Shown here: positions 34,008-43,591 of the stretch, one piece after another
How positions within the stretch are numbered: the first letter of the stretch is position 1
How the letters are laid out: every line of letters starts with the position of its first letter
Assembly (NCBI RefSeq): GCF_014323725.1
Contig: NZ_JABVED010000010.1
Coordinates: 124,001 to 188,000, forward strand
Direction: 5' to 3'
DNA from: Actinokineospora xionganensis
Lineage (GTDB): Bacteria > Actinomycetota > Actinomycetes > Mycobacteriales > Pseudonocardiaceae
DNA length: 64,000 nt
Notes under the pieces: model-generated
The model's database searches: none
Told to the model about the DNA's origin: nothing
What the model saw: the letters and a program-made list of their open reading frames with translations, nothing else
Made by a program: the position numbers and the translations under genes

Positions 34008-35303
34008 GTGAGTACGCGAGCCGAGACCAGCCACCCCACCGATCACGAGGCACACCACCTCCGGATCGGCGTGCGGAGGCTGCTGGCCATCTCCGGCTTC
34101 CGTCGCCTGCTCTACAGCCGCTTCGCCGCCCAGTGGGGCGACGGCATGCTCCAGGCGGGCCTCGCGGGCGCGGTCCTGTTCAACCCCGAACGCGAAGCCG
34201 ACCCCCTCGCCATCGCCGCCGGATTCACCGCGCTGCTGCTGCCGTACTCGCTCATCGGACCGTTCGCGGGAGCCCTGCTCGACCGCTGGGACCGGCGCAA
34301 CGTGCTGGTCGTGGCCAACGCGCTTCGGGGGCTGCTGATCCTGCTGGCCGCGGCGACGGTGGCGATGGGCGCCGACGAGCCGGTGCTCTTCACGCTGGCG
34401 CTGATCGTGGTCGGGATCAGCCGGTTCGTCGGGTCGGGGCTCTCGGCGTCGCTGCCGCACGTGGTGCCGGTGCGCAACCTGATCGAGGCGAACGCGCTGG
34501 CCACGACCCTCGGCGCGGTCGTCGCCGTGACCGGCGCGGGCTGCGCGGTCGGACTACGGGCGCTGGTCGGCTCCGACGACCTCGGCTCCGGGATCACCAC
34601 GGCCGCCGCGACGCTCGGCTCGGTCGCCGCCGCGCTGTTCGCCGCCCGGTTCACGAAGGGCGCGCTGGGGCCTGACGAGGTCGACGAGCCGCCGCAGACG
34701 CTCGTCGCCATCGCACGGGGGCTGTTCGACGGCGCCCGGGCCGCGGTGCGCACACCGACCGTGCTCGCCGGGTTCGTGGCGCTGCTCGCGCACCGGGCCG
34801 CGTTCGGGATCCTGCTGCTGCTCACCGTGCTGCTGGTCCGGTTCAAGCTCGAGACCGGCATGACCGGACTCGGCGAGGTCGCGGGGATGGTCGGGCTCGG
34901 CATCCTGCTCGCCGGGCTCACGACCGCCCGGATCGTCGCCAAGTTCTACCGGCGCCGCACGGTGGTCGCGGCGCTGGTCGTCGGCGGCGTGTCGGTCGTC
35001 GCGCTCGGCCTGCCGATGCTGATGATCACGACCCTGGCCGCCGCCCTGGTCGTGTCCTACGCGGGCCAGATCGTGAAGCTCTGCGTCGACGCCGCCGTGC
35101 AGCGCGACATCGGCGACGAGGTCCGCGGTCGGGTGTTCGCCCTCTACGACACGCTTTTCAACGTCGCCCAGGTCGTCTCGGTGTCGCTCGCGGCCCTGGT
35201 CGTCGCGCCGGACGGAACCTCACCGGGCCTGTTCGCCGCCGCCGGCATCTGCTACCTGATCGGCATCGCCGGCTTCGTCAGCGTCTCCCGAAGGCATCCC
35301 TAG
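34008..35303 (+). CDS. MFS transporter
   Basis: A 431-residue integral membrane protein with about 11-12 helices in the major facilitator pattern. It includes the loop 2-3 motif as GALLDRWDRRNVLVVANALR and a matching region in the second half. It resembles actinobacterial MFS_3-type proteins often found at this site; no substrate is implied. The GTG at 34008 sits 8 bases after a TAGGCT -10 element, so the mRNA is probably leaderless. Its last 84 bases overlap the convergent pcnA gene. Confidence 0.83.
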   Translation: MSTRAETSHPTDHEAHHLRIGVRRLLAISGFRRLLYSRFAAQWGDGMLQAGLAGAVLFNPEREADPLAIAAGFTALLLPYSLIGPFAGALLDRWDRRNVLVVANALRGLLILLAAATVAMGADEPVLFTLALIVVGISRFVGSGLSASLPHVVPVRNLIEANALATTLGAVVAVTGAGCAVGLRALVGSDDLGSGITTAAATLGSVAAALFAARFTKGALGPDEVDEPPQTLVAIARGLFDGARAAVRTPTVLAGFVALLAHRAAFGILLLLTVLLVRFKLETGMTGLGEVAGMVGLGILLAGLTTARIVAKFYRRRTVVAALVVGGVSVVALGLPMLMITTLAAALVVSYAGQIVKLCVDAAVQRDIGDEVRGRVFALYDTLFNVAQVVSVSLAALVVAPDGTSPGLFAAAGICYLIGIAGFVSVSRRHP

Positions 35304-36746
35304 GCCCTGCTCGGCCGCCCACTCGCGCAGAGCGGCGACGGCGTCGTCGTACTCCAGCGGGCCGCGGTCGAGGCGCAGCTCCTTGAGGAACGTCCACGCC
35401 TTGCCGACCATCGGGCCCGGCGGCAGCCCGAGCACCCGCATGATCTCGTTGCCGTCGAGGTCCGGCCGCACCTTGGCCAGATCCTCCTCGGCGGCGATTC
35501 GCGCGATGCGCTCCTCAAGGCCGTCGTACGTGCGCTGGAGCATGTTCGCCTTGCGCCGGTTGCGGGTGGTGCAGTCGGCACGCACGAGCTTGTGGAGGCG
35601 GGGGAGCATCTCGCCCGCGTCGGTGACGTAGCGGCGGACGGCCGAGTCGGTCCACTCACCGTTGCCGTAGCCGTGGAACCGCAGGTGCAGGAACACCAGC
35701 TTCGCGACCGACTCGGTGATGTCCTTGGAGTACCGCAGCGCCTTCAAACGCTTGCGCACCATCTTGGCGCCGACGACCTCGTGGTGATGGAAGCTGACAC
35801 CGCCGCCGGGGATGAGCCGCCGGGTGTCGGGCTTGCCGATGTCGTGCAGCAGCGCGGCCAGCCGCAGCACCAGGTCCGGTTCTGCGTCCTTGTCCTCGAG
35901 GTCGATCGCCTGGTCGAGCACGACCAGCGAGTGCTCGTAGACGTCCTTGTGCTGATGGTGCTCGTCGATCTCAAGCCGCATCGCGGGCAGTTCCGGCAGG
36001 ACGTGGTCGGCCAGGCCGCTGTCCACGAGCAGCGCGATGCCTTCGCGCGGGTGCGTGCCGCAGAGCAGCTTGGACAGCTCGGTCTGAATCCGCTCGGGGG
36101 TGATCCGTGCGATCTCGCCGCTCATCGACGACAGCGCCTCGACCACCCGCGGCGCGGGGGTGAAGCCGAGCTGGCTGACGAACCGGGCGGCGCGCATCAT
36201 CCGCAGCGGGTCGTCGGCGAAGGACTCCTGCGGGGTCGCGGGGGTGTCCAGCCTGCGCTCGGCCAGCGCGGCCATGCCGTCGTGCGGGTCGATGAAGCGC
36301 TTTGTCGACAAGTCGATGGCCATCGCGTTGACCGTGAAGTCGCGGCGGACCAGGTCGGCCTCGATCGAGTCGCCGAACTGGACCTCGGGATTGCGGCTCA
36401 CCCGGTCGTAGGCGTCGGCCCGGAAGGTGGTGATCTCGCAGGTGGTGCCCTGCCTGGTCGCGCCGACGGTGCCGAAGGCGATGCCCGTGTCCCAGATCGC
36501 GTCCGCCCAGCCGCTCACGATCTTCATGATCTGCTCGGGCCGGGCGTCGGTGGTGAAGTCGAGGTCGTTGCCCATCCGGCCCAACATCGCGTCGCGGACG
36601 GGGCCGCCGACGAGATAGAGGCGGTGGCCCGCCTGGGTGAACCGGGTGGCGAGATCATCCGCGATCGGCGAAACCCGCATGAGTTCCACAACCGCGTTCT
36701 GGGCGGCCTGCGCTGAGGAGACAGGCCGCGACACTGGGGCAGACAC
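35220..36746 (-). CDS. pcnA: CCA tRNA nucleotidyltransferase (PcnA type, with HD domain)
   Basis: It adds or repairs the CCA end of tRNAs. The class II nucleotidyltransferase head has LYLVGGPVRDAMLGR and the metal-binding Asp pair NDLDFTTDARP, then RRDFTVNAMAID. An HD-type domain follows (ALLHDIGKPDTR). The GTG at 36746 gives 508 residues and a TACGCT -10 just upstream (leaderless); a GTG at 36773 is an alternative. It is divergent from the Nudix gene exactly as in mycobacteria. The C-terminal Gly/Asp/Ala-rich tail is encoded opposite the MFS gene end. Confidence 0.92.
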   Translation of the reverse strand: MSAPVSRPVSSAQAAQNAVVELMRVSPIADDLATRFTQAGHRLYLVGGPVRDAMLGRMGNDLDFTTDARPEQIMKIVSGWADAIWDTGIAFGTVGATRQGTTCEITTFRADAYDRVSRNPEVQFGDSIEADLVRRDFTVNAMAIDLSTKRFIDPHDGMAALAERRLDTPATPQESFADDPLRMMRAARFVSQLGFTPAPRVVEALSSMSGEIARITPERIQTELSKLLCGTHPREGIALLVDSGLADHVLPELPAMRLEIDEHHQHKDVYEHSLVVLDQAIDLEDKDAEPDLVLRLAALLHDIGKPDTRRLIPGGGVSFHHHEVVGAKMVRKRLKALRYSKDITESVAKLVFLHLRFHGYGNGEWTDSAVRRYVTDAGEMLPRLHKLVRADCTTRNRRKANMLQRTYDGLEERIARIAAEEDLAKVRPDLDGNEIMRVLGLPPGPMVGKAWTFLKELRLDRGPLEYDDAVAALREWAAEQGLGMPSGDADEAGDADQVADAGGGEQAR

Positions 36747-36826
36747 AATGAACGAGCGTAACCGGTTATCCACAGGGTCGAGCGACGCCCGTCCCCGAGG
36801 TCGCCGATCGCATTACCATCGCGAAT

Positions 36827-37369
36827 ATGCCCCCGTCGTCCGGAAGGTCCCGAGGCGCCCGGAGCGGGCGTCGCTTCCGCAAGCGCGGGCCGAAGCTGGC
36901 GACGGTCGACGAGACCTCGGCGGGCGGGCTGGTGCTCGACGCGGCCACCGACCGGGTGGCCCTGATCGGCCGCCTCGACCGGCGGGGCAGGCTGCTGTGG
37001 TCGCTGCCCAAGGGCCACATCGAGCCGGGGGAGACCCCGGAGCAGACGGCGGTCCGCGAGGTCGCCGAGGAGACGGGGATCGACGGCGAGGTCGTCCGGC
37101 CGCTGGGCACCATCGACTACTGGTTCATCGCCGACGGAGCCAAGCGCATCCACAAGACGGTGCACCATTTCCTGCTGGTCGCCCACACCTATGAGCTCTC
37201 CGACGAAGACCTGGAAGTGACCGAGGTCGCGTGGGTGGACTTCGACGAGCTGGAGGCGAGACTCGCCTATGCGGACGAGCGCCGTCTGGTCCGCAAAGCG
37301 AGGCAACTACTCTCCGAGCATCCACTCTCACCCGGTCCGGTCGAACGCGACGAAGTCGGCCGAGGCTGA
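36827..37369 (+). CDS. Nudix hydrolase (MutT4-like)
   Basis: A 180-residue Nudix protein with a basic N-terminus ([17 protein letters not shown]). The Nudix box is complete: [20 protein letters not shown] followed by TGI. It is the positional counterpart of mycobacterial mutT4, between pcnA and the large secreted protein gene. The substrate is not known; RNA or dinucleoside polyphosphate hydrolysis is typical for this group. Start ATG with a TACCAT element about 8-13 bases upstream, probably leaderless. Confidence 0.9.
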   Translation: MPPSSGRSRGARSGRRFRKRGPKLATVDETSAGGLVLDAATDRVALIGRLDRRGRLLWSLPKGHIEPGETPEQTAVREVAEETGIDGEVVRPLGTIDYWFIADGAKRIHKTVHHFLLVAHTYELSDEDLEVTEVAWVDFDELEARLAYADERRLVRKARQLLSEHPLSPGPVERDEVGRG

Positions 37370-37390
37370 CCCCATGGCTGGAGAGACTTC

Positions 37391-39541
37391 GTGATCACTC
37401 GACTGCGTCGCGCCGGGCTGGCGACGCTGGCCGCGGTGCTGGTCGTGCTCGGTGCGCCACTCGGCGAGGCGACCGCCCAGACCACCGAACGCATCCGAGT
37501 CGACTTGGACCAGCTCACCCCGAGAGTCGCCGACGCGACCACCCAGACGGTCACCGTCACCGGAACGATCACCAATACGGGTGATCGCCGAATCGACGAC
37601 ATCCAGGTGCGCCTGGAGCGGGGCGACCTGCTCGGCGACGAGTCGGCGCTGCGCCGGGCCCTCGACGAGCCACAGAAGTCGACCGCGCTGACCAAGCCGA
37701 CGGCCAGCGTCTTCAAAGACGTCGTCCGCAAGCTGGAGCGGGGGCAGTCGACGCGCTTCGAGCTGACCGTGGGCCTCGGGCCGGAGCGTGGCTCCCTCAA
37801 GATCGACAAACCCGGCATCTACCAGTTGCTGCTGAACTTCAACGGCGTTCCCGACTTCGGCACGGCCGAGCGGATCGGCGCCATGACCGCGCTACTGCCG
37901 GTCCTGTCGGTGCCCGGCGGCGACGCGATCGCCCGGCCCGCGGACCCATCCAGGGTCGGGATGTTGTGGCCGCTGGTCGACGAGCAGCCGCGGCCGGTGG
38001 AGATTCCGATCGGCGGCGGGAAGCCGGTCTTCGCCGACGAGGGGCTGGCCGACTCGCTGAGCGGCGGCAGGCTCTTCAGCCTCCTCAACGCCGTGCAGCA
38101 GGCGGCCGTGGCGGACAACACGCTGCTGCGCTCGCTGTGCTTCGCGATCGATCCCGACCTGGTCCACCAGGTCGACCTCATGTCGAAGGGCTACCTCGTC
38201 GGGCGCGACGGCATGGTCAGCGAAGGCAGGGGCACGGAGACGGCCGCCCTGTGGCTGTCGGTGCTCCGCGACCTCACCAAGGGCCAGTGTGTGGTGTCGC
38301 TTCCGTTCGCCGACGCCGACCTGGTCGCGCTCTCCCGGTCCGACACCGTCGACCTGCAGACCGTCGCGATCTCGGCGTCGGACATCATCGAGACGACGCT
38401 GCAGGTGAAACCGCAGCCCGGTGTCGTGTGGCCCGACGGCGGCACGCTCGACCAGCGCACCCTCGCCGACCTGTCGAGCGCCCGGCGCACGACCGTGCTG
38501 GCCGACTCCGCCAAGCTGCAGCAGGTCGTCGGCAAGGCGCCGCTGAGTCTGAACGGCGACTCGGTGCGGGCCATCCCATACGACACCCTGGTGGCCTCCT
38601 CCCTGGCCCCGCGCGGCGGCGAGTCGACGGTAAAGACGTCCTCGGTGCAGAACGGGCTCGCGACGCTGGTCTTCCGCGGCGCGTTCACCGCCGGACAGAA
38701 CGTGCTGGTAGCGCCCCCACGCCGGTGGTCGGCGTCCGTCGGCGAGTTGCGGGTGTTCCTGCAGACCCTGCAGTCGCTGCAATCCCAGGGCTACACCCTG
38801 CCGCTGCCCCTGCCCTCGCTCATCGACCTCCCCGACCAGGGCAAGGCGGCAGGCCTGGACTACTCGGCGCAGGACAGCGGCGCCGAGGTCACCGCGCCGG
38901 TCGCGGCCGAGATCGCCCGGATCAACACCGTCCAGCGTGAGCTGATCAAGAACGTCTTCACCAAGGACGCCACCGTCCTGCTCGACCCGAGCGATCTGCT
39001 CGCCCCCATCCGCGACGACCTGATCCGCGCGTCCTCGACGGCGTGGCGCTCGCGGCCCGCCGAGGCGTCGAACGCCACGAGACACGCGGGCCGACAACTC
39101 AAGGCGTTGTTGTCCCGGGTGACGCTCAACGACTCCGGTGTGCCGCTGTCCCTGGCGTCGTCGGACAGCCCGATCCCGGCGTACATCACCAACGGCCTGC
39201 CGGTCGCCGTGCGCGCCAGGGTCAACGTGGGGGACACCCCCGGTCTGCGTTCCGACCAGGCGGTCTATGTCCGCATCCCCGCTGGGCACTCGACGACACA
39301 GTTTCTGCCCGTCGAGGTGACCCGCGCGGGCCGCTTCACTGTGGACGTCTGGCTGACCACGGAGAGCGGCACCACCCTCGGAGCCACCTCCCAGGTGAAG
39401 CTGAACTCCACCTCCTACGGCAGCATCACCCTGGCGGTCACCGGCACGGCGGCGGGCGCGCTGGTGCTGCTGGTCAGCCTGCGGCTGTTCCGCCGGATTC
39501 GCGCGAAGCGGATGGCCGCGGCCGCCGAGAACGATCTATAG
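37391..39541 (+). CDS. Exported membrane-anchored DUF6049 protein
   Basis: A 716-residue counterpart, by position and layout, of mycobacterial Rv3909. It has an N-terminal signal sequence (LATLAAVLVVLGAPLGEATA), a long extracytoplasmic part beginning with an Ig-like strand region (TVTVTGTITNTGDRRI), and a single C-terminal membrane helix (about 685-705, LAVTGTAAGALVLLVSLRLF) followed by a basic tail. No catalytic motif was seen. It lies between the Nudix gene and murJ in a same-strand run. A role in envelope assembly is inferred from that fixed neighbourhood. Confidence 0.8.
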   Translation: MITRLRRAGLATLAAVLVVLGAPLGEATAQTTERIRVDLDQLTPRVADATTQTVTVTGTITNTGDRRIDDIQVRLERGDLLGDESALRRALDEPQKSTALTKPTASVFKDVVRKLERGQSTRFELTVGLGPERGSLKIDKPGIYQLLLNFNGVPDFGTAERIGAMTALLPVLSVPGGDAIARPADPSRVGMLWPLVDEQPRPVEIPIGGGKPVFADEGLADSLSGGRLFSLLNAVQQAAVADNTLLRSLCFAIDPDLVHQVDLMSKGYLVGRDGMVSEGRGTETAALWLSVLRDLTKGQCVVSLPFADADLVALSRSDTVDLQTVAISASDIIETTLQVKPQPGVVWPDGGTLDQRTLADLSSARRTTVLADSAKLQQVVGKAPLSLNGDSVRAIPYDTLVASSLAPRGGESTVKTSSVQNGLATLVFRGAFTAGQNVLVAPPRRWSASVGELRVFLQTLQSLQSQGYTLPLPLPSLIDLPDQGKAAGLDYSAQDSGAEVTAPVAAEIARINTVQRELIKNVFTKDATVLLDPSDLLAPIRDDLIRASSTAWRSRPAEASNATRHAGRQLKALLSRVTLNDSGVPLSLASSDSPIPAYITNGLPVAVRARVNVGDTPGLRSDQAVYVRIPAGHSTTQFLPVEVTRAGRFTVDVWLTTESGTTLGATSQVKLNSTSYGSITLAVTGTAAGALVLLVSLRLFRRIRAKRMAAAAENDL

Positions 39542-39566
39542 GCGCGAAAGAGCGAGGAAAACGACG

Positions 39567-41186
39567 GTGGAGCAGGGCGCACAGAAGAAGGCGGTGCCCT
39601 CACTGGCCCGCGCGACCGGGTCGATGGCCATCGCCACGATGGTCAGCCGACTCACGGGCTTCTTCTGGAAGCTGATGCTCGGCTGGATCGTCGGATTCGG
39701 GGTGATCCAAGACTCCTTCACCATCGCCAACACACTCCCCAACATCATCTTCGAGCTGCTGCTCGGCGGTGTGCTCGCGAGCATCGTGGTGCCGCTGCTG
39801 GTGCGTTCCCACGACGACCCCGACGGTGGCCAGACCTACATCAACCGCCTGTTGACCGTCGGCATGACCGGTCTGGCGATCGCCACGGTGATCGCCGTGG
39901 CGCTGGCCCCGGTGTTCACCCGGATCTACATGGACGGCTCGACCGGCAAGGCGAACCCCGAACTCGCCACGGCATTCGCCTACCTGTTGCTGCCCGAAAT
40001 CCTCTTCTACGGACTGTTCGCGCTGTTGTCGGCCATCCTTCAGGCCAAGCATGTGTTCGGTCCGACCGCGTGGGCGCCGGTGGTCAACAACCTGGTCGTG
40101 ATGGCCACTCTGTTGGCATACACGATCGTGCCCGGCGAGCTCTCGCTGAACCCGGTGCGGATGGGCGACGCGAAGCTGCTGGTCCTGGGCATCGGCGTCA
40201 CGCTCGGCATTGTCGTGCAGGCCGTCATCCTGCTGCCCGCGCTCAAGCGGATCGGCTTCAAGTACAAGTGGACATGGGGATTCGACGCCCGGCTCAAGGA
40301 GTTCGGCGGGCTCGCCCTCTGGATCCTCGGGTACGTCCTGATCAGCCAGGTCGGCATGGTGGTCACCCAGCGGGTGCTCTCCAGGGGAGACGCGGGCGGA
40401 GTCAGCATCTACGCCCAGGCATGGCTGCTGTTCCAGTTGCCCTATGGCGTCATCGGCGTGTCACTGCTGACCGCGATTCTGCCGAGAATGAGTCGCGCCG
40501 CCGCCGACGGCGACACGCAGAAGGTGGTCGACGATCTCTCCACCGGCAGCAGGCTGTCCGCGGTCATGCTGGTCCCGATCAGCGCGATCCTCACCGTGTC
40601 CGGTGTCGCCGTCGGAATCGCCTTGTTCCGAGCCGGGGCCACTGATCTCAGCCAAGCCACACGGCTCGGCACGGCGCTCGCGTTCTCCGCGTTCGGGCTG
40701 CTGCCGTACGCGTTGGTGATGTTGCAGCTGCGGGTGTTCTACGCCATGAAGGACGCGCGCACCCCAACCCTGATCATGCTCGTGATGACGGTGGTCAAGA
40801 TCCCGCTGCTCTACATGTGCGACGCGGTGGTCGAGCCCGGCCAGGTCGTGATCGGCGTGCTGCTGGTCAACTCGCTGACGTTCGTCGTGGGCGCCGTGCT
40901 CGGTCAGATGTGGCTTTGGGTGCGCTTGGGCAACCTGCACAGCAAGAAGATCATCACTGTGATCGCGAAGAGTGTGCTGGCGGGTCTCGCGGGTATCGGT
41001 GCCGCGTGGCTGGCCACCCGGCTCCTGATGCCCGGCCAGATCGACTCGATGCTGCGTGCCTGGATCGTTCTGATCGTGCAATCCCTGATTGGCGGTGTCG
41101 TCATGGTGGGTGTTCTGATGGCGTTGAAGGTGCCCGAACTCAAGCCCGCTACGAGCAGGATCACCCGACTCGTGCGCCGTGGGTAA
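39567..41186 (+). CDS. murJ: Lipid II flippase MurJ (MviN)
   Basis: MurJ moves lipid II across the membrane for peptidoglycan synthesis. The 539-residue protein has about 14 membrane helices and family motifs: ATMVSRLTGFFWKLMLGW, then SFTIANTLPNIIFELLLGGV, and a later RVFYAMKDARTP. It ends after the membrane part with only a short basic tail. In mycobacteria the same gene continues into a cytoplasmic pseudokinase and an external domain; here those are encoded by the next gene. GTG start with AGCGAGGAAA upstream. Confidence 0.93.
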   Translation: MEQGAQKKAVPSLARATGSMAIATMVSRLTGFFWKLMLGWIVGFGVIQDSFTIANTLPNIIFELLLGGVLASIVVPLLVRSHDDPDGGQTYINRLLTVGMTGLAIATVIAVALAPVFTRIYMDGSTGKANPELATAFAYLLLPEILFYGLFALLSAILQAKHVFGPTAWAPVVNNLVVMATLLAYTIVPGELSLNPVRMGDAKLLVLGIGVTLGIVVQAVILLPALKRIGFKYKWTWGFDARLKEFGGLALWILGYVLISQVGMVVTQRVLSRGDAGGVSIYAQAWLLFQLPYGVIGVSLLTAILPRMSRAAADGDTQKVVDDLSTGSRLSAVMLVPISAILTVSGVAVGIALFRAGATDLSQATRLGTALAFSAFGLLPYALVMLQLRVFYAMKDARTPTLIMLVMTVVKIPLLYMCDAVVEPGQVVIGVLLVNSLTFVVGAVLGQMWLWVRLGNLHSKKIITVIAKSVLAGLAGIGAAWLATRLLMPGQIDSMLRAWIVLIVQSLIGGVVMVGVLMALKVPELKPATSRITRLVRRG

Positions 41187-41253
41187 CGAGATGAACGCCG
41201 GTCTCGGCGCGGTTTCACGTACCCTCGGCACGACCGGCGTGCTGGAGACATAG

Positions 41254-42816
41254 GTGACCACGAGGCGAACCGAGTACCCGACGGGCGAGGATGCGGCAGG
41301 CCGCGGTGCCGGCCCGGGCTTCCTCGTCCCCGGCGGCGTGATCGGCGACGGCCGATACCGGCTGGTCGCCCAGTTCGGCGTCGACCAGCGGATGAACGCC
41401 CACTTCTGGCGAGCCCAGGACAGCTACCTGCGCCGCGATGTCGCGCTGACCCTGCTAGCGGGCGACCCGGGCGACGCCGCCGCGGTGGCCGCCGCCCGGC
41501 GAACGCTGGAGCGGGCCGCGCACGCCACCACGCTGAACCACCCCGGCAAGGCCCGGGTGCTCGACGTGCTCAGCCAGGGCAGCGGGATCGGCGCCGGTGA
41601 GGGACTCATCGGCATCATCGTGGCCGACTGGGTCCGCGGCACCGACCTGATCGACCTGGTCGCCGAGTACCCGGTGCCGTCGGCCATCGCGGCCAGCCTG
41701 CTCGAACCGCTCGCCGCCGCGGCCGAGGCCGCCCACCACACCGGCCTGGTCCTCGGCCTCGACCACCCGCAGCGCATCCGGGTCACCCCGCAGGGCACCC
41801 TCTTCCTCGCGTTCCTCGGCGCGCCCGCCGAGGCGAGCCTGCACGACGACGTGAGCGGCCTCGGCGCGATCCTCTACCTGCTGCTCACCGGCCGGTGGCC
41901 GCTGCCGGGTGGGCCGGAAGGCGTCCCGGCCGCGCCGTTGGGCCCGGACGGCCACGTCGTCGCGCCCCGCGCGCTGTACTCGTACATCCCGCAGGAGCTG
42001 TCCGAGGTCGCGCTGCGCTGCCTGTCCGGCGACTCCATCGGCGGGATCCGCACCAGCGCCGGACTGATCCGGGTTCTGGAGCGGGCGAAGTACATCGACG
42101 ACGAGACCCACCAGCTCCAGGCCATCTCCGACGACGATGACTACGAGGACGACGGCACGGTCTGGACGACGCGACGGCCCAGCAACGACCGCGCCACCCG
42201 GCGCAAGCTCGCGGTCGGTGTGACCGCTCTGGCCGTGGCGACGGTCGGCGTGCTGGCCTGGCTGGGCATGCAGCTCATCAGCTTCTTCGGCGACACGGAG
42301 CCCGGCGCGGGGGGCCCGACGATCGTGGCGACCGCCCCCGGCGGCAACCCGCAGAACGGCCCGCCACCACCTCAGCCGGGCGAGCCGATCCAGGCCGCGG
42401 GCGTGCGGGTCTACAACGTCAAGGGCACCGCCGACAATCCGCGGCGAGCCACGTTCGCGGTCGACGGCGACCTGAAGACCGCGTGGAAGACCGACGCCTA
42501 CGCGCAGCCGTTCCCCGCGCTCAAGCCCGGAATCGGGATCATGGCGTCGTTCGCCGAGCCGGTCCCGTTCGCCGAGGTCATCATCGACTCGCCGAGCGAC
42601 GGCACGGTCATCGAGATCCGCACCGCGCCCACCGAGCGCCCGAAGCTCGACGAGACAAAGGTCATCGGCCGCGCGACGCTGCAGGCCGGGCAGACAAAAC
42701 TGCAACTCGACAGCGCCGAACCCACCCAGCACGTGCTCATCTGGATCACCACCCTCGCCGAGGGCAACGTCTCGGAACTAACCGAAATCCGCTTCCTCCG
42801 CGCCAGTGACAATTAG
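41254..42816 (+). CDS. Membrane pseudokinase with external carbohydrate-binding-like domain
   Basis: A 520-residue protein corresponding to the C-terminal part of mycobacterial MviN. Residues about 28-275 have a Ser/Thr-kinase-like fold but lack key residues: the VAxK lysine is replaced (VALTLL), the HRD loop reads GLDHPQRI and DFG is absent. One membrane helix (about 320-340) is followed by a Pro-rich linker and an extracytoplasmic beta domain with ATFAVDGDLKTAWKTD, as in discoidin-like domains. In mycobacteria the pseudokinase is phosphorylated by PknB and binds FhaA to restrain MurJ; the same role here is inference. GTG start with GGAG about 7 bases upstream. Confidence 0.82.
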   Translation: MTTRRTEYPTGEDAAGRGAGPGFLVPGGVIGDGRYRLVAQFGVDQRMNAHFWRAQDSYLRRDVALTLLAGDPGDAAAVAAARRTLERAAHATTLNHPGKARVLDVLSQGSGIGAGEGLIGIIVADWVRGTDLIDLVAEYPVPSAIAASLLEPLAAAAEAAHHTGLVLGLDHPQRIRVTPQGTLFLAFLGAPAEASLHDDVSGLGAILYLLLTGRWPLPGGPEGVPAAPLGPDGHVVAPRALYSYIPQELSEVALRCLSGDSIGGIRTSAGLIRVLERAKYIDDETHQLQAISDDDDYEDDGTVWTTRRPSNDRATRRKLAVGVTALAVATVGVLAWLGMQLISFFGDTEPGAGGPTIVATAPGGNPQNGPPPPQPGEPIQAAGVRVYNVKGTADNPRRATFAVDGDLKTAWKTDAYAQPFPALKPGIGIMASFAEPVPFAEVIIDSPSDGTVIEIRTAPTERPKLDETKVIGRATLQAGQTKLQLDSAEPTQHVLIWITTLAEGNVSELTEIRFLRASDN

Positions 42817-42964
42817 CGCCGACGTGGCTGATCAGACACCCGCCCTGCTCAACGGTTCACTCTCTCGGTCGCGGTGACGTTTCGAGGACCCGCAGAACAC
42901 GGCTGTCCACCACGCTCGGCAGAGCCGGCGCCATGCCACAGTCACCTCCCGATACGCTAGCCGC

Positions 42965-43591
42965 GTGACCGCCGCCGCCAGTTCGGACGCCGACCTCATC
43001 GCGGCCCATGCCGCCGGGGATCCGCGCGCCTTCTCCGAGCTAGTCCACCGGCACCGCGACAGACTTTGGGCCGTCGCCCTGCGCACGCTGCGCGACCCCG
43101 AGGAAGCGGCCGACGCCCTGCAAGAGGCGTTCATCTCCGCGTTCCGCGCCGCCGGCTCATTCCGGGCCGAGTCCCAGGTCACCACCTGGCTGCACCGGAT
43201 CGTCGTCAACGCCTGCCTGGACCGCGTCCGCAGACGCCAGGCCCGGCCCACGGTGCCACTGCCCGAGACCGGGCCGGGTGAGCCGGTCAGCCCGCGCGAC
43301 GCCATGTCCGACCGGGAGACCAGCCTGGTCGTGCGTACCGCGCTGGCCGAGCTGTCCGAGGAGCAGCGGGTGCCGATCGTGCTCGTCGACGTCGAGGGCT
43401 ATTCCGTAGCCGAGACGGCGAAGATGCTGGGTATCGCCGAGGGCACGGTGAAGAGCCGCTGCGCCCGTGGCCGTGCCAAGTTGGCGAAAGTTCTCGGCCA
43501 TCTGCGGAACCCGAGTGCAGATGCGAACGTCCCAGGTGACGCTATCGAACGGCGAGACGCGCCGACTCGGCGCCACTTGGAGGGACGATGA
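42965..43591 (+). CDS. sigM: ECF RNA polymerase sigma factor SigM
   Basis: A 208-residue ECF sigma factor. Region 2 has DPRAFSELVHRHRDRLWAVA and DALQEAFISAFRAAGSF. Region 4 has LSEEQRVPIVLVDVEGYSVA and GIAEGTVKSRCARGRAKL. Its place between the pseudokinase and trxBA genes and its direct overlap (ATGA) with an anti-sigma gene match mycobacterial sigM (Rv3911). GTG start close behind a TACGCT element, suggesting a leaderless mRNA. Confidence 0.93.
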   Translation: MTAAASSDADLIAAHAAGDPRAFSELVHRHRDRLWAVALRTLRDPEEAADALQEAFISAFRAAGSFRAESQVTTWLHRIVVNACLDRVRRRQARPTVPLPETGPGEPVSPRDAMSDRETSLVVRTALAELSEEQRVPIVLVDVEGYSVAETAKMLGIAEGTVKSRCARGRAKLAKVLGHLRNPSADANVPGDAIERRDAPTRRHLEGR

